Origin: Pterois miles
Taxonomy: Eukaryota > Chordata > Actinopteri > Perciformes > Scorpaenidae
Direction: 5' to 3'
Assembly: GCA_947000775.1 (NCBI GenBank)
Contig: CAMQGK010000567.1
Coordinates: 18,382,001-18,446,000, forward strand
Length of the DNA: 64,000 bases
Shown here piece by piece: positions 58,332 to 64,000 of this stretch. The notes beneath the pieces were generated by a model. The model was not told where the DNA came from and did no database searches. It worked only from the letters and a program-made list of their open reading frames with translations. Numbering within the stretch: position 1 is the stretch's first letter; every line of letters begins with the position of its first letter. The position numbers and the translations under genes were made by a program.

Positions 58332-61226
58332 TAAGAGAGATATTATAGATCTTGATGTAACATGCTTCTTTCTAATTTCTCCTCTAAGAGGGGATAAAAC
58401 AGAGTTCAATAAATCAATAATTCCTTGCATATCTCTCACACTCTGCATCACTCCACGAATGATGCTGTTAAAAATAGACATAGTGGGTGAGCATGATGTT
58501 GCCGGTTGCTTGGGAACTCAGTGAGGTTTTCGAGTTTAGTTTCTGTACATGTTAGTCTCTGGTTTAAGAAGAAATGGAAGCTGAATGTCATCACAGTTTC
58601 TCAGACGGTGATGTGTTTGAAGGGCTTTTCCTCTGCACTGCAAACATTTTGTAGCTCTGCTGCTGAAGGCTGACATGTGGCGGGTGCTGAGTGTGCAAAC
58701 AGACTACTTTGATCAAGACTGCTTGACGAATCTGATGCCGAAGAGGCCTGCCCAACGCTGCAACTTCAGATGACTTTTCAGAAAAGGTTGATGCATAGCA
58801 GCAGTTGAGAAAATGAGGGATTTGAAAGTCTGTGTGCTCAAGTTCACAGATGCAAGAAAAAAAGTTTCCTGATACAGTGTGTATCTGGTGGGAGGTATTT
58901 CTAATTAACTCATATTGACTATTCTAAGCATATTGAAATTAGCAATCACAAAAACAAGATGCTTGTCAAAATATTTTCACAAGCAGTGAGATGCAGAAGG
59001 CATCTGTGGAACCAAAGGTTCAACTTTCTAGCGCCTCTCTATCTCAGCCAGCATCCATACAATAAAACAAGACTCGGTCAAAACCGAGTATATGTCTGGA
59101 CCGTGTGTGGCCAGTATGCGAATTTGTGACTAAACTGTTTCACAAATACTTTGTGGTCATGTCTATAACGTTAAATCCAGCAGTACATGTCCACCAGATC
59201 TGGTGAGGACACTAAGGGACGTGTTGCTCCACTCAGCTGGCCGTTCAAACAGGAAACAACATGGCGGCCTGCTCGTAAACTTTGTTATTCCGTCTAAACC
59301 ACCCACCAAAATCTACTACTGAAAACATTTAAGTGAGAAACAGGCAATGTCACTGTTTCATTTTAGAACTAGATCGCCTAGGTTGACAGTTTGGTTCAAG
59401 TTTTGTGAGCCAGATGCATCATGCTGAACAGGTTAGTTTGCAAAAAGGACTGTTCCCACCTTTTCATTTTGAAAGAGCAACAGCCAACAAGGAAACTCCA
59501 ACAATTTGAGATCCAGGCTACTTCATGAAAAACACAGACGTCCAACATGACTCAGCGCCTCTGGAAGCCCTAGAAACTTATAAACTAAGCGTTATCAATC
59601 CAAAATAAAGACAGATTCAGCAACTGCATGGCTTACTTCTCGCATAAAATGTTTTCAGAAACACATTGTAGTGAACTATTTTTGTGATATAAGAGAAGAA
59701 AGTTTCCAAACAATCCACCATCTTGGTTCCGGTTTGAAAGCCGAGAGCAGCAGTCCACGAGGGAAAACATACGTGCAATCATGTGCCGAGTGCCTCACGT
59801 CTAGTGGCAGCCCCTAAAATGTCCAATCTTGGGAAGACAGGTGATCTCTCGTGACAAAAAAAATGTCCCTGTGGACATGTAGCATCAGTGACAGACTTTT
59901 GTGTTAGTGGAGTTGGCCTGTTGTGCTCCATCCAGAAACTATAGGAACAACAACACAACTCAAACAAAGTCTGATTTAGCGCCCCAATCGATGAGATTGA
60001 TTTCCTGGTGCCCTTCATGTGACTACTTGAGAAAATATTTTCTAGACAGCCACAGTATGGATGGAAGACACATCCAACACATTTACTTCTATCACTGAGC
60101 ACTTCATGCAGCAACACAGTGAGGAGAAAGCTGGGTATCCTGGCAACAGGCCATCTGTTTTCTCCCAACACTCAAACTCATATCTGTCTTCATCATTTTT
60201 CACACCATGTTTTTTTTCTGTTTGTCCATCATGATGAAGTGAGGAGGAGTATCATGGCTGCCCTACAGCTCCCAATGTGCTAATAGATCCCCAGAGACTG
60301 ACTGCTGGCCTCTGGATGATGGACAATATGAAACACTGCAGGATTGGATAAGGTGTGGTTATTGGATGGAAAAAAAGGTAATTGGTGGGAGGAGATGGGA
60401 GAGGAGTCCCTGTGCAGTTTGTCCATCATGTCTTCACTGCATAGAGACCTGGCTCAGCTGAAGAAACACTGCACTCCCTGCTGAGGCTGACTCAGCTCAT
60501 CTGGGCTAATTAAACCACACAGGGATAAACAAGGTCACTGGAAACTGCCGCCTGCTGGGAGGTGAAGCTCCACACACTGTCAGGGTGGTGGCTGTAGTCC
60601 AGTCTGTTCAAACTCAAATACAGCCAGGAGGTGTTCAGGAGACGGGGCTGAGGGACCTGCTGTCCATAGAAGAACATGAGGAGGATTGATAGGATGCTGA
60701 CTTTTTGATGATAGATCTTCTTTAAGCTGAGCCTAGAGTAAATAACTTCCATCTGCTGGGCTGCTCCTAGCTTGGCTAGCTGCTCTGGGAACTCCCCCCG
60801 TCTGGCCCTTCCCCGGTTCAGACGTGAGTCGGCCATTCAATGAGCTTTACTGTGGAGTCACTCAGGCAGCACGCCTCCCTAAAACACTCAGTCTGAGCCA
60901 TTAACAAGATCTCTAGTGCACACATTAGTATGGGAGATAATGCAAAGCTGCCCTACTTTGTACTAAAGATTATCAAAGAGGCTCAAGTGTTTGAATTGAA
61001 AGTTTAGAATATGCATTATAATCACTGACAAGACTAACTCATCACAGTCAGAGTACTTTGTTTGGAGTTTAGCCAGAATGAATGCAGCAGCAGAATAAGC
61101 TCAAGGTCATCAGAAGTTCTTTAAGTAGACTAAAAAAGGTGCCAGACTAATGTTCTACAAGTCAGCTTTTTTAGCGACTGAGTAGGCAAATCCTTGAGCA
61201 TTAGGCACAGCACAATGCAATACTTT
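58332..61226. other. Intronic stretch, no gene supported
   Basis: Mixed-composition sequence. The 130- and 108-codon minus-strand frames (59779-60171, 60510-60836) have no recognised domain; the second is discussed as a finding. Confidence 0.4.
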
Positions 61227-61260
61227 AAAGGTGCAGTGTGTAGGATCTGGCGGGATCTAG
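61227..61260 (+). repeat. Scrap of the 49849-type element
   Basis: AAGGTGCAGTGTGTAGGATC followed by TGGCGGGATCTAGC matches the left terminus of that family, then similarity stops. Confidence 0.5.
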
Positions 61261-63405
61261 CACCTGGGCCTGCATCTGAGCACACTTAACACACTTGACA
61301 CTTTGATAAGTGTGAACGCTCTGTACCATACTCGGGCATGGTTCGCCAATCTGTACTCGAGTCGACTTGAAAAGATGGTCTGAGATATGGTTCACGTGTA
61401 TTCTGGAACGGTTCGCATCAGGCGTTTAGACCATCTGTACTGAAACATGAAAGTGGACTGCTATATAACGTGAGTAACGTTAGGAGTCAGGGAGTAGTTG
61501 TGAAATGGCAGACCAGTCTGCAAAATCTGTATATGCTCGCAGCATGTGCCAAACTCATCTCTGAACTCTACGGCCATGATTGATAAAGCATGAAGGCAGG
61601 CGAGAGGTTCCTTAAAATATAAGCAATAGTAGGCGTTGGGGTCGGGCTATGTTATTTTATTTAGCTGGTTTAATGGTCTGCCTCCACAGAATGAGAGATG
61701 AGGGCAATCGTACTCTGGCATGGTACAGATCAATTGTACCTAATATTGAAACATCATAAAATACAACCAGAAAAATAAAACAAAAACTGTAAACTATAGC
61801 AATGACCAGATTTCACCTGATGTGTAATATTCAAGAAGATATTTGTGGCTGTTTAAGGGCCATTAGATGACGATCATCTCACACATCTTAAAACATTTCT
61901 GGAACGTTATTTGATTTATAGTTTAATAAGAGTATGTGGGTCCCTGAAGGGATTTCATCAGGAGGACACTGCTGTGTTAATTACAGCTAAATCAAATAAT
62001 GTGACTGAAAAACTAGTTGTGGCCCAAAAGACACAATTGGGGGAGTTTTAAATACTTTATTCAGTTTGAGACTATGATGTTTATTTCTTTCAGACTGATA
62101 TATTCCCATTGTATGCCAATATACTAAAGATAGGGGGAGGACAGCGAGAGGGCAGCAGAGTGAGATGCCATTGTCGTAAATAAGGTGTTGCAATCTGTGT
62201 AAAAATGTCTTTTGTGAGACCGTATATGATAAGCGGGAGTTTGAATTTCATTTATAACACAGTATGGGAATGACAAAAGTAGGTTTGGAGTACAAACATT
62301 ATGCTGGCCTGGAGGGAAGCAAATGTTCAGTACAGGAAGGGCTGACTCATATGTGGATAACTCTGAAGTGCCGCCCGTGTGGGTCCACTCGACATGCCGG
62401 ATGCAATCCACCAACCTCAAGAGCTCAGGTAAAAGGCATTCAGTGTAACAACAAATTAGTAGTGGAGGGATTACATAATCAAGACAAGGACAAAGACGTT
62501 TTTTAAAATAACCATTCTAAATGGGCCTCTTTGTATTTCCTACTGCAAAGGATGTTAATTCAGTAGCTGACAGGAAGTAAACTTGGACCAAAGCATGGCA
62601 ATGAAAAGGTCTACAGGGATGTGGTATTCTCGACTTTATGAGCAGAAACTTTAGAAAAGTTGAATCAATTTTGCCGCTTATCCTGATCTTGTTCCTAACC
62701 TGGTATTGACATAGAGAAATCACATAATCATTGACAATTTCTGGAAGCAAAACAAGGCTTGTTTTTATTGTTAGTTACCTGGAAACAGTGATAACTTAAA
62801 CCACATGTTGAAAATATAACCTTACGAGTAAAGGATAAGAAAAAAGATGGACAAAGAAGAGAAGAAAAAACGCTCCCCCGATATCCCAATGCCCCCCCTA
62901 AGGCCTAAAACCCTGGAGCCTCAGGGACTTGACTGACATCGCCTGTAAATGGTTGTGTGAGAGCCCGCAAGGGCTGAAAACGGTGTAAATATGATCAGGA
63001 CAGCACTTTGTGGTGACATATCACCTTACTTTGACGAAGCCAATTGAGGGGTTTTTATCTTACTTACATCTTACTGCCTATCTGAACATCGTCCAGGCAT
63101 TTATCTTACATGCCTCCAGGGAAAAAATCTATTTCCTAGTTTTTGTCAAACTTCATTAAGCAAAATTAAAAGACGTGGTTGATGAATCAACCAGGTGTGT
63201 AGCATGGTCTAACGCTGCAGTCCTCTGATTTCATGTGTTTTTTAATGTACCATCTTAAATCCATGATATCTTTATTTACCCCCCCTTTTTTTTTCTTTTT
63301 ACTCCTCTGGGCTTCCCCCTGGTAACTGTGGTAACCCTGTGTTTAACATCACAACGCTATGAATTATGGGTAATACCCTCAGGCAAAGTCTTCAGAAATG
63401 CGGAC
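61261..63405. other. Intronic stretch, no gene supported
   Basis: Contains a paired phrase GTACCATACTCGGGCATGGT (61322) and ACTCTGGCATGGTACAG (61710), possibly remains of a DNA element. No coding feature is supported. T-rich tract at about 63283-63300. Confidence 0.35.
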
Positions 63406-63863
63406 GGTAACACTTCATTTTACAGGTCTGCATGTTTCATGGTAATAAGGTATTAATTAGCAGGTAACCTATTTGAAATTTCTAAATTACCCCAATATTT
63501 ACCTCAAAATTTATATATAAAAAATACTTCATTACAAACATTATTCAATAATTCAGTTCCGCTATTTCCCAATAGCTGATAATTTATTTAATAATAATAT
63601 AATACATTTAATTTATTCGCAGATAACTTTTTTGTCTTTAATCAGATTTGGTTTTGTACCACTGATGAAGAGCAGCGCACCTCTTCTCAAGCCTAAGGGC
63701 CCTATTTTAACAATTATATGCTATTTTACTATATAATTACTAAATGATGTTTATAATAATGTCATTTTTGAGGTGAATATTGGGGTAATTTGGCAGTAAT
63801 TCCAAAGAAATTTCAAATAGGATACTTGCTAATTATCAACCAATTACCATGAAACTGGACAGG
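63406..63863. mobile_element. Inverted-repeat element abutting an asic2 splice donor
   Basis: The left end GGTAACACTTCATTTTACAG (63406) has its mirror only partly kept at the right (TTACCATGAAACTGGACAGG, near 63845). Inner arms AAATTACCCCAATATTTACC and GAATATTGGGGTAATTTGGC pair well. It is the same family as 44583-45535. The right end stops about 20 bp before the donor of the asic2 exon at 63886. Confidence 0.7.
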
Positions 63864-63885
63864 TGAGCAAGGTGGTCAAGCCTAC

Positions 63886-64000
63886 CTGTGTCCCCCCACA
63901 CCGGCAGGTACTCGTCCTGCTGGATGTCCAGCATGATCTCCAGACCGTTTCCTGTCCCTCCCTTCATGGTGGTGCGGAGCGTCTTCCCCTCCTCTGCAGC
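63886..64000 (-). CDS. asic2: asic2 exon, cut by window edge
   Basis: 115 bp visible, open to the right edge: AAEEGKTLRTTMKGGTGNGL, EIMLDIQQDEYLPVWGDT and one base of a split codon. This is the conserved ASIC stretch before FEAG. The donor is GTAGGC (63880-63885). The real exon start lies beyond 64000, although a CTGCAG near the edge could be misread as an acceptor. The match to ASIC family sequence continues through it. Confidence 0.95.

Larger units (their letters stand above)
46506..63885 (-). other. asic2 intron (17380 bp)
   Basis: Donor GTAGGC at 63880-63885, acceptor CAG at 46506-46508. It contains three dinucleotide microsatellites, at least six DNA-transposon-like elements, a minisatellite and the Tc1-like element at 56737-58331. 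No host exon could be supported inside it. Unassigned stretches are 51.2-52.5, 53.05-54.4, 54.75-55.5, 55.95-56.7, 58.4-61.2 and 61.3-63.4 kb. Confidence 0.8.
22020..64000 (-). other. asic2 gene, 3' part (gene-level entry)
   Basis: Nine minus-strand exons with consistent GT donors, AG acceptors and matching phases read as one protein. asic2 encodes a proton-gated, amiloride-sensitive sodium channel subunit of the neuronal plasma membrane that works as a homo- or heterotrimer with other ASICs. Seen here: extracellular palm/thumb cysteines, two N-glycosylation sequons (NMT, NKS), the second transmembrane helix with GAS, and an acidic tail ending EEIAC, which in mammalian ASIC2 binds the PDZ protein PICK1. 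ASIC2 rather than ASIC1 is indicated by VATQEQR, the EALNYETIEQKKAYEVA stretch and a C-terminus ending TLGTLEEIAC. The first exons lie beyond the right edge. Introns range from 222 bp to 17.4 kb. No frame lesion is seen. Confidence 0.97.

Noticed and set aside
22020..64000. asic1 instead of asic2
   Set aside because: VATQEQR, the linker NYETIEQKKAYEVA, and the tail ending TLGTLEEIAC match ASIC2; ASIC1 ends differently and has VACQEQR.

Overview
The window looks like teleost fish nuclear DNA, probably a percomorph. The evidence is split coding exons with GT/AG junctions, several tRNA-derived SINEs, Tc1-like and hAT-like DNA transposon debris, long (CA)n tracts and an AT-rich background. Only one host gene can be supported: asic2, an acid-sensing ion channel subunit of the DEG/ENaC family, on the minus strand. 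Nine coding exons are readable, from a partial exon cut by the right edge (63886-64000) to the terminal exon with the stop codon (22020-22121). They join in frame into 948 nt (315 residues plus stop). This covers part of the extracellular domain, the second transmembrane segment with its GAS selectivity-filter motif, and the complete cytosolic tail ending EEIAC. The N-terminus, first transmembrane segment and promoter lie beyond position 64000.

Layout: 1-4400 is a tandem array of a 23-27 bp A-rich unit with higher-order duplications. 4.4-22.0 kb lies downstream of asic2 and holds no gene I can support; it contains SINEs, inverted repeats, a diverged 0.5-0.6 kb duplicated pair, a (CA)n tract and a foldback element. 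22.0-28.4 kb holds the five 3' coding exons, closely spaced. 28.4-36.0 kb is an intron with hAT-like elements. 36.0-36.4 kb has two exons 222 bp apart. 36.4-46.4 kb and 46.5-63.9 kb are two large introns filled with repeats. They include a 1595 bp Tc1-like transposon (56737-58331) whose transposase has lost its ATG and carries a frameshift.

No new multi-gene system was found. The points most worth a second look are: the higher-order structure of the 4.4 kb array; inverted-repeat elements sitting within about 25-50 bp of two asic2 splice sites; the intact long terminal repeats around the dead Tc1 copy; a 302 bp hAT-like element with a readable 8 bp target duplication; a SINE copy at 39.0-39.3 kb that looks corrupted by base-calling errors; and a short open frame resembling the start of fish P2X7-like proteins.
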